DNA from: an uncultured Collinsella sp.
GTDB taxonomy: Bacteria; Actinomycetota; Coriobacteriia; Coriobacteriales; Coriobacteriaceae
NCBI GenBank assembly: GCA_958405195.1
Contig: CATYDM010000005.1
Coordinates: 13,550-77,549 of the forward strand
Reading direction: 5' to 3'
Length of the DNA stretch: 64,000 bases
The notes under the pieces: generated by a model
What the model was told of the DNA's origin: nothing
What the model saw: only the letters and a program-made list of their open reading frames with translations
Database searches by the model: none
Program-made: the position numbers and the translations under genes
In this document: piece after piece, positions 51,785 to 60,692 of the stretch
Position numbering within the stretch: position 1 is the first letter of the stretch
Layout: each line of letters opens with the position of its first letter

Positions 51785-53658
51785 GCGCGATCACCCATCA
51801 ATACATTCTTGGCGTGGAGCGTGGGACAGATTCCGCAGCCGGTGCACGACGTGCGGGTGCAGTCGGGAGTCGTGACGCCCTCGAGCGAGCGACGGTACTC
51901 GCGCTCGAGGAAGCCGCGCGTGCAGCCGGGGCTCACGTGCTCCCACGGCAGGCGCCAGTCCAACTCGTAGGGCAGGTGCACGAGCTCATTGAGGTCGATG
52001 CCGTTTTTGGCAGCAGCTTCCTTCCAGTTATCGAGCGAGAAATGCTCTACCCAGGCGTCAAAGCGAGAGCCCGAGCGCCAAGCATCGATGATGACGGGCG
52101 TCATGTCACGACCGGCGCGGGACAGCGCGGCCTCGATGAGCGAGGTCTCGGCATCGTGGTAATGCACGCGGACGGCACGGTTGCGAACGCTCGTGATAAG
52201 CAACTTCTGGCGACGCTTGACGTCGCCGTAGTCGAGCTGCGGGCACCACTGGAACGGCGTGGCAGCCTTGGGGATAAAGACCGAAACCGAGATGGAAACC
52301 GAGATCGAGCCGCGACGAGCCTTGGGCACCACGGAACGACCGAGCTCCAGCACGTGATCGGCCAGATTGGCGATGGCCACGATGTCCTCGTCGCGCTCGC
52401 CGGGAAGGCCCATCATAAAGTAGAGCTTCATGCGGTTCCAGCCGGCCTCGAAGGCCGCCTTGGCCGCACGGTCCAGGTCCTCCTCGGTCACGTTTTTGTT
52501 AATAATGTCGCGCATGCGCTGGCTGCCGGCCTCGGGCGCGAACGTCAGGCCGCCCTTCTTTTCGCCGGCAACCGACTCGGCCATATCCACGCCAAACGAA
52601 TCCAGGCGCTGCGACGGAATAGACACGCGAATACCCGTATCCTCCAGGCGACGGTTGAGCCTGCCGAGCACGTCGCGAATGCAGGAGTGGTCGGTCGTGG
52701 AGAGCGAGGTCAGCGACACCTCGTCATAGCCAGTCTTTTCCAGACCCTGAATCACCGACGAGACGATCTGGTCGGCCGAGCGCTCGCGCACCGGGCGATA
52801 CGTCATGCCGGCCTGACAAAAACGACAGCCGCGGGCGCAGCCGCGCAGGATCTCGATAGACAGGCGGTCGTGAACCAGCTGCGCATAGGGCACGCACGAC
52901 TGCGACAGCGGATTCGTGGCGCCGAAATCCTCGACGACGCGCTTGTAGACCACGGTCGGCGCATCCTTGCCTTCACGCGGCACGGTGTAGCCATGCGGCG
53001 AGCAGGGCTCGTCGTGACGAACCTCATAGAGCGACGGCACATAGTTGCCGGCAATGGATGCAAGCTGCTCGACAATCTGCGCGCGCGGGACCCCTTCGTC
53101 ACGCAGGCGGCGATGCAGCTGGCAGGTCTCGAGCAGCGATTCCTCGCCCTCACCGATGAGGATGGCATCGAAGAAGGCCGCGTACGGCTCGGGGTTGTAC
53201 ACCGAGGGGCCGCCGGCGATGATAATGGGGTCGTCCTCGGTGCGGTCAGCCGCTAACAGCGGAATACCAGCGAGGTCGAGTGCCTCGAGGAAGTTCGTTA
53301 CCGCCATCTCGTGCGGCACATGCAGGCCGACGATATCAAACGAAGCAACCGGCGCTGCACCCTCGAGCGACAGCAGCGGAATACCCGCCTCGCGCATGGC
53401 ATCACCCATATCGGGCCACGGCACATAGCCACGCTCGCAGGAGATGCCCTCGGCCTGGTTAAGGATGTTGTAGAGGATGGCGATGCCCTGGTTGGGCAGA
53501 CCAACCTCGTACACATCCGGGTAGATCAGGCAGCAACGGTAGTCGGCATCGGCCTTGGAAAGCGTGCCCCACTCGTGATCGATATAGCGACTCGGCTTCT
53601 CGACCTTGGCGAGCAACGGCTCAATTAAATGAAAACAATCTTGGTACGGAACGCGCAA
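51781..53658 (-). CDS. TIGR03960-family B12-binding-domain radical SAM protein
   Basis: Predicted radical SAM enzyme (625 residues), substrate unknown. An N-terminal cobalamin-binding-like region is followed by the radical SAM cluster motif RGCARGCRFCQAG near residue 275. A C-terminal Cys-rich motif is present: CTRTSCTGCGICPTLHA. The start is TTG at 53658 after AGGGG. It is coupled to the DUF2344 gene. Members of this pair may modify a ribosomal or tRNA component, but that is not shown by the sequence. Confidence 0.9.
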   Translation of the reverse strand: MRVPYQDCFHLIEPLLAKVEKPSRYIDHEWGTLSKADADYRCCLIYPDVYEVGLPNQGIAILYNILNQAEGISCERGYVPWPDMGDAMREAGIPLLSLEGAAPVASFDIVGLHVPHEMAVTNFLEALDLAGIPLLAADRTEDDPIIIAGGPSVYNPEPYAAFFDAILIGEGEESLLETCQLHRRLRDEGVPRAQIVEQLASIAGNYVPSLYEVRHDEPCSPHGYTVPREGKDAPTVVYKRVVEDFGATNPLSQSCVPYAQLVHDRLSIEILRGCARGCRFCQAGMTYRPVRERSADQIVSSVIQGLEKTGYDEVSLTSLSTTDHSCIRDVLGRLNRRLEDTGIRVSIPSQRLDSFGVDMAESVAGEKKGGLTFAPEAGSQRMRDIINKNVTEEDLDRAAKAAFEAGWNRMKLYFMMGLPGERDEDIVAIANLADHVLELGRSVVPKARRGSISVSISVSVFIPKAATPFQWCPQLDYGDVKRRQKLLITSVRNRAVRVHYHDAETSLIEAALSRAGRDMTPVIIDAWRSGSRFDAWVEHFSLDNWKEAAAKNGIDLNELVHLPYELDWRLPWEHVSPGCTRGFLEREYRRSLEGVTTPDCTRTSCTGCGICPTLHAKNVLMGDRA

Positions 53659-53668
53659 CGGAAAACCC

Positions 53669-54598
53669 CTAAGCAGCGAGATCGGATGCGTCTTGGTAGG
53701 ACGCCATAGGACGGGTAGCGCCCGCGACCGTGGTCACCAGATTGCGAACGCGGGAGAACGTGGCAGTGACCACCTCGTTGGCACGGCTGTAGTCGACATC
53801 GCGCTCGTAGAGCGAAACGAGCGCACGGCCCATGCCATAGGTGCCCGCGGCAGCAGTGAGCGCCTTGACGGCAAACCCAATATGCGGCGTCTGCTTGACG
53901 AGCGCGCGGGTGACCGCGCGGATCACCAAGCCGCCGGCAAGCACGCCCGCGACCTCGTAGCCGCGCTCGGGCTTAATGCCGCGTCCAAAGACGGCAGCGA
54001 GCTCAAAGAGCATGCCCACCTGCGCCAGCGCCATAACGGGATAATCGGCGCCCGGCAAAAACACCAGCGCACCGGTCGCCATATTGGTGAGCGCGCACGA
54101 GGTGATGATACGATTGGCCGCCGCGATGCGCATGAAGGCAAAGTTCGCCGCAAAAGCCGTTTCCTTATCGGTGCGATCGAGAATCCAGCGGGCAAGCGTC
54201 TCGAGCAGATACGTCTTATCGGTTGCCGCTACCACGCCAAGCATGGGCGTGGACTCCTCGATAAACGGCACCTCCACAGCAGACTCGGCGAGCACGCACA
54301 CGGGCGCGCCAGCGATCACGAGCTCCCGCACGGCACTCTCCAAGCGGTCGGAACCACACGAGAGCACCAGCACCACATCGGTATCGGTCTTTGGAGCTAT
54401 TCGCTCCTCCCCCAGACGCTCGACGCGCACAATGCCCGAGGTCGTCTGCGGCACAAAGGCGTCACGCACCGTCTCGGCCAGAAAGCGCGAGGCGGACGAA
54501 TCCAGATAGACCGAGACGCGCACCGGCGTATCGGAATCCTTCTTAACGGACGCGCCCATCTTAAAAGCGCGGGTCAGCTTATCTACGGGAATTCTCAT
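53669..54598 (-). CDS. DUF697-like membrane protein in the rod-shape cluster
   Basis: 309 residues, not well known. The C-terminal half (about 145-270) has hydrophobic segments of the DUF697 type: IITSCALTNMATGALVFLPGADYPVMALAQVGMLFELA, which includes the characteristic PGAD. The N-terminal half resembles a degenerate small P-loop/GTPase-like or receiver-like alpha/beta fold (VVLVLSCGSDRLESAVRELVIAGAPVCVLAESAVEVPFIEE) without a Walker motif. GGAGGGG lies before the ATG. It sits between rodA and the radical SAM gene, so it may be part of the envelope cluster. Confidence 0.75.
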   Translation of the reverse strand: MRIPVDKLTRAFKMGASVKKDSDTPVRVSVYLDSSASRFLAETVRDAFVPQTTSGIVRVERLGEERIAPKTDTDVVLVLSCGSDRLESAVRELVIAGAPVCVLAESAVEVPFIEESTPMLGVVAATDKTYLLETLARWILDRTDKETAFAANFAFMRIAAANRIITSCALTNMATGALVFLPGADYPVMALAQVGMLFELAAVFGRGIKPERGYEVAGVLAGGLVIRAVTRALVKQTPHIGFAVKALTAAAGTYGMGRALVSLYERDVDYSRANEVVTATFSRVRNLVTTVAGATRPMASYQDASDLAA

Positions 54599-54616
54599 AG
54601 CAAACCCCTCCAGCGG

Positions 54617-55843
54617 TTACGCGGCGCCCGAACGATGCCGCCATATGGATTGTACGATACCCACCGTCAGCAGCTGGATCATCATCGAAGACGAACCAAA
54701 GCTAATAAACGGTAGCGGAATACCGGTAATCGGCATCATGCCGATGCACATGCCGATGTTCTCGAAGGTCTGGAATGCCCACATGCCGACGATACCTACG
54801 CACGACAGACGCAGGAACAGCGACTCGCACTTAAAGGCGACGCGAATCGTCGAAAAGATCAGCAGCACGTAGAGGCACAGCAGCAAAAAGGAGCCGCAGA
54901 AGCCAAAGGTCTCGGACAGGAAGGCGAAGACGAAGTCGGTGTGGAACTCAGGCAGAAAGCCGCCGGCCGACTGCGTCGCATGGCCCAAACCCTTACCAAA
55001 GAAGCCGCCCGAGCCAACGGCGATAAGCGACTGCTGCAGGTTGTAGGCATCGTCCGAATCGGCATTATCGGGGTCGATAAAGACCGTCAGACGGTTCATC
55101 TGATACTGCTTGATGAGCACATCGTGGCCGAGCAACGAATCAAAGACCGAATCGAGCGCCAGAACGAGGGCCACCAGGCCCACGAGCAGGGCCAGGGTCG
55201 ACAGCACCCATTCGCGGCGTGCACCGCTCATACAAATGACAATGGCGCCCGAAACCAGCACGACCAGGCCCGAGCCCAGGTCGCCCATGGCAACGACGGC
55301 CAAAAACGGAATGGACAGCATGCCGCAGAGCTTGACGTAGTCACGAACGGTATCGATGCGACCGTTATACTGCGAGCCAAGCGTAGCAATAAAGAAGATG
55401 GTGATGAGCTTGGCAAGCTCAACCGGCTGGAATGTCAAGCCGATACCGGGAATCTTGATCCAGCCCGTCATGCCCAGACCGCCTGTATAGGACAGACCCG
55501 GAATCTTGGGCGAGAGGATCACGATCAGGTCGATGACGAGCAACGCCGTCGAGAAATTGGAAATACCGCGCAGGTCGGTACGCCAGACCAGCACCGCCAG
55601 CACCGTACCGATTCCAATTCCCAGCAGATGGCGTGAGAACGAAGCATCGGCCTTAAACTGCGAAGCCGACCAGATAATGATGGCACCGTAGGCGACGAGG
55701 GCCACAGTAGCCACGAGCACACCGATATGCACCTTTTGGCGAAACGTGCCGCGCGAGGCCGAAAGTTGCTTGTTGACACGGTCCAGGCTGCTGCGAGAGC
55801 CGGTCTTGGTTGAACGGAACAGATCCGCCGGAGAAAAATCCAT
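54617..55843 (-). CDS. rodA: RodA (SEDS peptidoglycan glycosyltransferase)
   Basis: Polytopic lipid II polymerase of the elongasome (408 residues) working with its cognate class B PBP. About ten membrane segments follow a cytoplasmic N-terminus of about 40 residues. Signature regions FQPVELAKL, RLTVFIDPDNADSDDAYNLQQSLIAVGSGGFFGKG and GIPLPFISFGSSSMMIQL are SEDS typical. AGGAGG lies before the ATG. It is coupled to mrdA upstream by 9 bp. Confidence 0.96.
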   Translation of the reverse strand: MDFSPADLFRSTKTGSRSSLDRVNKQLSASRGTFRQKVHIGVLVATVALVAYGAIIIWSASQFKADASFSRHLLGIGIGTVLAVLVWRTDLRGISNFSTALLVIDLIVILSPKIPGLSYTGGLGMTGWIKIPGIGLTFQPVELAKLITIFFIATLGSQYNGRIDTVRDYVKLCGMLSIPFLAVVAMGDLGSGLVVLVSGAIVICMSGARREWVLSTLALLVGLVALVLALDSVFDSLLGHDVLIKQYQMNRLTVFIDPDNADSDDAYNLQQSLIAVGSGGFFGKGLGHATQSAGGFLPEFHTDFVFAFLSETFGFCGSFLLLCLYVLLIFSTIRVAFKCESLFLRLSCVGIVGMWAFQTFENIGMCIGMMPITGIPLPFISFGSSSMMIQLLTVGIVQSIWRHRSGAA

Positions 55844-55852
55844 CGCAACCTC

Positions 55853-57922
55853 CTATCGAACCGAAGAATCGCCCGAGGCCGAAGAGGTATCGGGCTCGTC
55901 ATAAATCACGCCGAGCACGTCGCGCACGACATGCATCGCGGTATCTGAGCCACCGCCGCCCTGCTCCAGGACGGTAGCGATGACATACTTGGGGTCATCG
56001 GCCGGTGCATAGGCGCAGAACCACGCGTATTCGTCCTCGCCACTTTTCTCGCCCGTGCCCGACTTGCCGTATACCTGCGGCGTCAGGGTGCCAAAGTGAG
56101 CCGCCAGGGACGTCGATGCCGTGTAAATCACGTCGTGCATGCCGTTGCGAACAAGAGCCAAATCCGAATCGCTGTTGATCTTGGCCTCCAGGCGCTTCTT
56201 CTTGCCCTTGCCGTTGTACTTATAGGCATCGCCGTCGCCATCGCGCGACACGGCAGACAAAAACACGTGAGGCACGTACTGTTTGCCGCCGTTGGCAAGA
56301 CCCATATAGGCGCACGCCATCTGCAGGGGCGTCACCAGGATGTCGCCCTGGCCGATGGCAATGTTGGTCATATCGCCGGCATTCCACTTGCGGTCCTCGG
56401 CAGAGGCGTCGGTGAAGTACGACTCTTTCCACTCGGCATCGGGAATACGGCCCGCGCCCTCACTCGGCAGATCGATACCGCAGGTCTTGCCTAGGCCCCA
56501 GCGACGAAAGACCTCCTGCAGGCCCTCGGAATGTTGCTCGTCATAAAAGAACGCCTTGCCCATGTCGTAGAAGACGGGGTCGCACGAGTTGGCGATACCC
56601 GACTGCAGCGTCATGGTGCCGTGGCCGGAATGCAGCCAGCAGTACTTGCCCCACGACTTGCCCAGACCCGTCCAATAGCCCGTGCAGTTGGTCGTCTGCC
56701 CCGACGTGTAGGTTCCAAACTCAAGACCGGCCAGTGCCGAGAGCGGCTTGATGGTCGAGGCCGACATGTACTGTCCGCTAATGGCGCGGTTGAGCAGCGG
56801 GTGCGAACCCTTGTCATCATTGAGCTCGGTCCACACGTCATTTGAGACGCCGCCAATAAAGACGGACGGATCGAACTTGGGCTGGCTCGCCATGCCCAGG
56901 ATCTCGCCATTGTTGGGATCGAGACACACTACAGCGCCGTTGCCGGCATTGCTGTAGCCAGTGGTCTTGGCAAGCTCGATAGCGCTCGCCAGCGCCGTCT
57001 CGCAGGCCTGCTGGATCTTAAGGTCGAGCGTGAGCTTAATGTCGGAGCCGGCCTTCGCGGGCACGGCGCCGGCCTGACCGGTCACATTGCCCGAGGCATC
57101 GACCTTGACGGTCTGCTCACCACGAATACCCTGCAGCAGGTTTTCGTAGTAGCTCTCAACGCCCGCCTGGCCCACGATATCGCCCGACTGGTACGTAATC
57201 TTGCCAGCAGAAGCATCATCATCGCCAGAGGTTTTCTTATTCTGGGCCTCGAGCTGCTCGGAGGTAATGGTGCCGGTATAGCCCAAGATATGGCATGCCG
57301 TCTCGCCATATGGATACTGGCGCTCGGTACGCTCGGCAATCTTGACGCCCGGGAACTCGCCGGCATGCTCCTGAATATAGGCAACCGTGGAGCGACGGAC
57401 GTCCGTCGCGATGGTATGCAGGCTCTGAGCGCCCTCTGTATTGTCCTGAATATTACGAAGGACCGCCACATAAGGCATTCCAAGCACGTTGGCAAGATGG
57501 CGAACCAGAACCTCATCCTCGGCAAGGTCGCGGTAGGCCACGACAGCAAGTGAGGGACGGTTCTGGACAAGCGCCACGCCATTGCGGTCGAGGATGCGAC
57601 CGCGCACAGCGGGTGTTGTAACGGTGCGAGTCTGATTACTATTGGCCTGCTTCTCGTAATAGTCCGACGAGACCATCTGCATGCCCCACAGCTTAACGGC
57701 AAGCGCCGCAAACATCGCGCCCACACCCGCGGTGAGGATGGAAAAGCGGCCCTTAAAGGCGGTCGCCGCGGTATTGCCCTCGCCCTCGGTGGCGCGCGGG
57801 GCCGTTCCATGCTGCGTATCGTAGGTAAAACGGGAATCGCCCCGACGCATGATGACCAGCGCGACCACGATGGCCACGACCAGCACGATACCGGCGATAA
57901 TAACCGTCATCTGGGAAGACAT
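55853..57922 (-). CDS. mrdA: Penicillin-binding protein 2 (class B transpeptidase, MrdA-like)
   Basis: Transpeptidase of the elongasome, partner of RodA (689 residues). The dimerisation domain includes TPAVRGRILDRNGV (103-116). The catalytic SxxK lies at S389-K392, the second motif SCD at 446-448 and KSGT at 620-623. Unusually, there are two N-terminal hydrophobic segments (about 5-25 and 61-82) with a charged loop between, where canonical PBP2 has one. It follows mreD by 13 bp. The extra segment could give it an unusual topology. Confidence 0.95.
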   Translation of the reverse strand: MSSQMTVIIAGIVLVVAIVVALVIMRRGDSRFTYDTQHGTAPRATEGEGNTAATAFKGRFSILTAGVGAMFAALAVKLWGMQMVSSDYYEKQANSNQTRTVTTPAVRGRILDRNGVALVQNRPSLAVVAYRDLAEDEVLVRHLANVLGMPYVAVLRNIQDNTEGAQSLHTIATDVRRSTVAYIQEHAGEFPGVKIAERTERQYPYGETACHILGYTGTITSEQLEAQNKKTSGDDDASAGKITYQSGDIVGQAGVESYYENLLQGIRGEQTVKVDASGNVTGQAGAVPAKAGSDIKLTLDLKIQQACETALASAIELAKTTGYSNAGNGAVVCLDPNNGEILGMASQPKFDPSVFIGGVSNDVWTELNDDKGSHPLLNRAISGQYMSASTIKPLSALAGLEFGTYTSGQTTNCTGYWTGLGKSWGKYCWLHSGHGTMTLQSGIANSCDPVFYDMGKAFFYDEQHSEGLQEVFRRWGLGKTCGIDLPSEGAGRIPDAEWKESYFTDASAEDRKWNAGDMTNIAIGQGDILVTPLQMACAYMGLANGGKQYVPHVFLSAVSRDGDGDAYKYNGKGKKKRLEAKINSDSDLALVRNGMHDVIYTASTSLAAHFGTLTPQVYGKSGTGEKSGEDEYAWFCAYAPADDPKYVIATVLEQGGGGSDTAMHVVRDVLGVIYDEPDTSSASGDSSVR

Positions 57923-57935
57923 CTACGGGCCTCCC

Positions 57936-58502
57936 CTATTTGAGCTTGCGGGTCTTGGGCTTAAAGCGCATACCCGTCTGGCGTCCGCCACGTGCGGAGA
58001 ATCCATAGCCGGACTGCGGCACGACGCCGGACATCAAAAACGGAATGGCAACCAGACCCGTCAGGATCGAGGACGGCAGCGCATGGCCGAAGATCGCCAC
58101 AACAAAGCTCGTCTCCAAACCCATAAACAGCAAGATGATGCTGTAGATCACATTAATGACGAGCGCGAAGGCGCCCACAGTGACGCCGCGCGCACTCGGG
58201 GTACCGCCCGTCTGACCGACGGCGCTGTGCACCAGGGCAAAAGAACCCACGGTCAGCAGGAGCGACATAACGCCCACCGGCACGGCAGCGGACAGGTCAT
58301 AGAACAACCCGCTGCAAAAACCGCACACGACGGCACGGGTCGGGTCGCCCGAGAACACACTCAGGCACACCAAGATAATCATGAAGTTGACGCGACCACC
58401 CGCAATGGAGATCTGCGGTGCCAGGCCTGCCTGCAGCAGCACGCACACGATGGCGGCGATCACAAACGTGCGGGAGCTCATCCCCTGCTCGTGTAGATCC
58501 AT
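57936..58502 (-). CDS. mreD: Rod shape-determining protein MreD
   Basis: Small membrane protein of the elongasome (188 residues), with about five hydrophobic segments. The conserved middle GDPTRAVVCGFCSGLFYDLSAAVPVG fits MreD. The C-terminus ends in a basic tail (ARGGRQTGMRFKPKTRKLK). ATG 58502 has GGGGG about 7 nt upstream and is preferred over the ATG at 58508. It lies between mreC and mrdA. Confidence 0.93.
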   Translation of the reverse strand: MDLHEQGMSSRTFVIAAIVCVLLQAGLAPQISIAGGRVNFMIILVCLSVFSGDPTRAVVCGFCSGLFYDLSAAVPVGVMSLLLTVGSFALVHSAVGQTGGTPSARGVTVGAFALVINVIYSIILLFMGLETSFVVAIFGHALPSSILTGLVAIPFLMSGVVPQSGYGFSARGGRQTGMRFKPKTRKLK

Positions 58503-58513
58503 GGACATGCCCC

Positions 58514-59512
58514 CTATTCGTTCGAGCCAGAATCGGTCGTCTCGGACGTGTCGGAACTGTCATCCGAGCTCTCGTCCTTCGTCTTGGTTGCAGCATCGCG
58601 CGACGTTCCCTGCGGCGTGCTGTTGGCCGTGCTCACGTCCTCATCCGAGGCCGACTGTTCGTCGGTCAGCGAGGTGATGACCAGCACTTCCTCGTTGTTC
58701 TCGGCCGTGGTCTGAGCGCGCACCACAATGGTGTAGTACACGTCGTTTGCCGATTTCTCGACCGACGAGACGGTGCCGAGCGGAAGGCCCTTGGGGAACA
58801 CGCCACCGATGCCCGAGGTCACGATGATGTCGCCAACCTTAACATCGGAGTCGACGCTCACGTACTCAAGACGCAGCGTGCCGTCAGCCTGACCCTGCAG
58901 CATACCCTGGGCGCGCGTGTCCTGCACCATGGCGGATACGCCGGAGTTCTCGTCGCCAATCAGGCGCACGGTAGAGGTCTTGGCCGATACCTCGATAATC
59001 TGGCCGATAACACCGGCCGAACTCGTCACAGGCATGTTGATGGTAAGCCCGTCGGCTGAGCCCTTGTCGATGGTGACGGTCGAGGTCCAGGCATCGCCCG
59101 AGGCACCAACGATACGAGCTGCGGTCGATTTGAGGTTGTAGGTCGACTGCAGGCCGACCAGGCCCTCCAGACGCTCAGCGGTCTTTTGAGCCTCGGAGAG
59201 CTCGGCAACCTTAGAGGTCAGTTCCTCGTTTTGTTTCTTGAGCTCGTCAAGCGTGTCCTGCGACGCCGTAAGGTTGGAGAACACGTTGCCGATCGCATTG
59301 AAGGGAGCCGCCACGGCCGAGCCCACAAAGCGCACCGGCGAGGTAATCGTCGTTACGCCCGAACGCACGGCATGAATCGGTCCTGCCTCGCCCTCGCGGA
59401 TGTAAAACGTGAGCAGCAACACCGAAATCACGCTGAAAACAATCAACGGGCGCATACCCGTTGATTGTCGCTTGGTATTCAGATTTGTGGAGAAACCCGA
59501 AGATCGTGCCAA
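58514..59512 (-). CDS. mreC: Rod shape-determining protein MreC
   Basis: Membrane-anchored scaffold linking MreB to the wall synthases (332 residues). One membrane segment (about 22-38), a coiled coil (ASQDTLDELKKQNEELTSKVAELSEAQKTAERLEGLVGL), then the beta-rich domain with TSGIGGVFPKGLPLGTV. The C-terminal 60 residues are a Ser/Thr/Asp-rich low-complexity tail. The start is TTG at 59512 behind AAAGGTGG. It lies between mreB and mreD. Confidence 0.95.
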   Translation of the reverse strand: MARSSGFSTNLNTKRQSTGMRPLIVFSVISVLLLTFYIREGEAGPIHAVRSGVTTITSPVRFVGSAVAAPFNAIGNVFSNLTASQDTLDELKKQNEELTSKVAELSEAQKTAERLEGLVGLQSTYNLKSTAARIVGASGDAWTSTVTIDKGSADGLTINMPVTSSAGVIGQIIEVSAKTSTVRLIGDENSGVSAMVQDTRAQGMLQGQADGTLRLEYVSVDSDVKVGDIIVTSGIGGVFPKGLPLGTVSSVEKSANDVYYTIVVRAQTTAENNEEVLVITSLTDEQSASDEDVSTANSTPQGTSRDAATKTKDESSDDSSDTSETTDSGSNE

Positions 59513-59533
59513 ATGGAATCCACCTTTTGGAAA

Positions 59534-60577
59534 TTAAGCATTGGTCTGGACGAAGCCGCCATCAAACGCATTGGCCTCGAGCACGCGGGCGCAGCCGTTA
59601 ACGACGTTATCGAGCGCCGTGGGGCTGACGTTGACCGAAACACCGGTCTCATCGCGCAGGCGCACGTCGAGACCGCGCAGCAGCGCACCGCCACCGGTCA
59701 GCAAAATGCCGTAGTACATAAGGTCCGAGGCAAGATCGGGAGGCGTAGCGTCGAGTGCGTCCTTGACGGCCTTGGCCATCTCGTCGAGCGGCTTGTTGAG
59801 TGCGCGACGAATCTCCTCGCTCTCGATGCGCACGGTCTTGGGCAGACCGGTGATCACGTCGCGGCCGTTGACCTCGACGTCGAGCTCGTCCTTGAGCGGC
59901 ACGGCGGAACCGACCTTGATCTTGATGTCCTCTGCCGTACGCTCGCCGATGGCCAGGTTGTAGGCATCGCGAACATGCGTGAGGATGGCCTGGTCGAACT
60001 CGTCGCCGGCAATACGGATGGACTGCGAGACGACGATGCCGCCCATAGCGATAACAGCGACCTCGGTGGTACCGCCACCGATGTCGATGACCATGGAGCC
60101 GGTGGGTTCCTCGACGGGCAGGTCGGCGCCGATAGCGGCGGCCATAGGCTCTTCGATCAGATAGGCCTGGCGGGCACCGGCCTGGATCGTGGCCTCAAAG
60201 ACAGCTCGCTTCTCGACCGACGTGACGCCGGAGGGAACGCAGACGACAACGCGCGGACGCGGAGTCCACGGATAGCGCTTCTCGGACGCCTTGTCGATAA
60301 AGTAGCGAAGCATGGCCTCGGTAACATCGAAGTCGGCGATGACGCCGTCCTTCAGGGGACGAACGGCCACGATGTTGCCGGGCGTACGGCCGAGCATGCG
60401 CTTTGCCTCGATACCGACCGCCAGGATGCGCTCGTCGTTCTTGTCGATGGCGACGACGGAGGGCTCGCGGATGACGATGCCCTTGCCGCGCACGGAGACA
60501 AGCGTATTTGCGGTGCCGAGGTCGATGGCAAGATCGCCCGCATAGCTACCGAAGAACATATCCATCAAAGAAAACAA
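59534..60577 (-). CDS. mreB: Rod shape-determining protein MreB (actin-like)
   Basis: Actin-like ATPase filament that orients wall elongation (347 residues). DLAIDLGTANTLVSVRGKGIV, VCVPSGVTSVEKRAV, MVIDIGGGTTEVAVIAMGGIV and LTGGGALLRGLD are the phosphate and adenosine motifs. The start is TTG at 60577, 5 nt behind AGGAG. It heads mreB-mreC-mreD-mrdA-rodA, so the organism would be expected to be rod-shaped or able to elongate. Confidence 0.96.
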   Translation of the reverse strand: MFSLMDMFFGSYAGDLAIDLGTANTLVSVRGKGIVIREPSVVAIDKNDERILAVGIEAKRMLGRTPGNIVAVRPLKDGVIADFDVTEAMLRYFIDKASEKRYPWTPRPRVVVCVPSGVTSVEKRAVFEATIQAGARQAYLIEEPMAAAIGADLPVEEPTGSMVIDIGGGTTEVAVIAMGGIVVSQSIRIAGDEFDQAILTHVRDAYNLAIGERTAEDIKIKVGSAVPLKDELDVEVNGRDVITGLPKTVRIESEEIRRALNKPLDEMAKAVKDALDATPPDLASDLMYYGILLTGGGALLRGLDVRLRDETGVSVNVSPTALDNVVNGCARVLEANAFDGGFVQTNA

Positions 60578-60622
60578 CGCAACTCCTGATGTGTTGGATG
60601 ATTGCTGGAAAACTACTAGCTC

Positions 60623-60628
60623 ATCATA
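60623..60628 (-). promoter_or_regulatory. -10 candidate for mreB operon
   Basis: TATGAT on the minus strand; no convincing -35. Two direct copies of GCTAGTA flank it. Confidence 0.35.
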
Positions 60629-60637
60629 CTAGCGCAA

Positions 60638-60670
60638 GCCCGGCACCTCACTTGCGGTGAAGCGCCGGGC
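60638..60670 (-). terminator. Hairpin after the TPR gene
   Basis: GCCCGGC/GCCGGGC outer stem with an inner CCTCAC/GTGAAG-like pairing. The tail is weak (TTGC), so termination may be partial. Confidence 0.55.
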
Positions 60671-60692
60671 AAAGCTAAATCCCATAAGGTCA

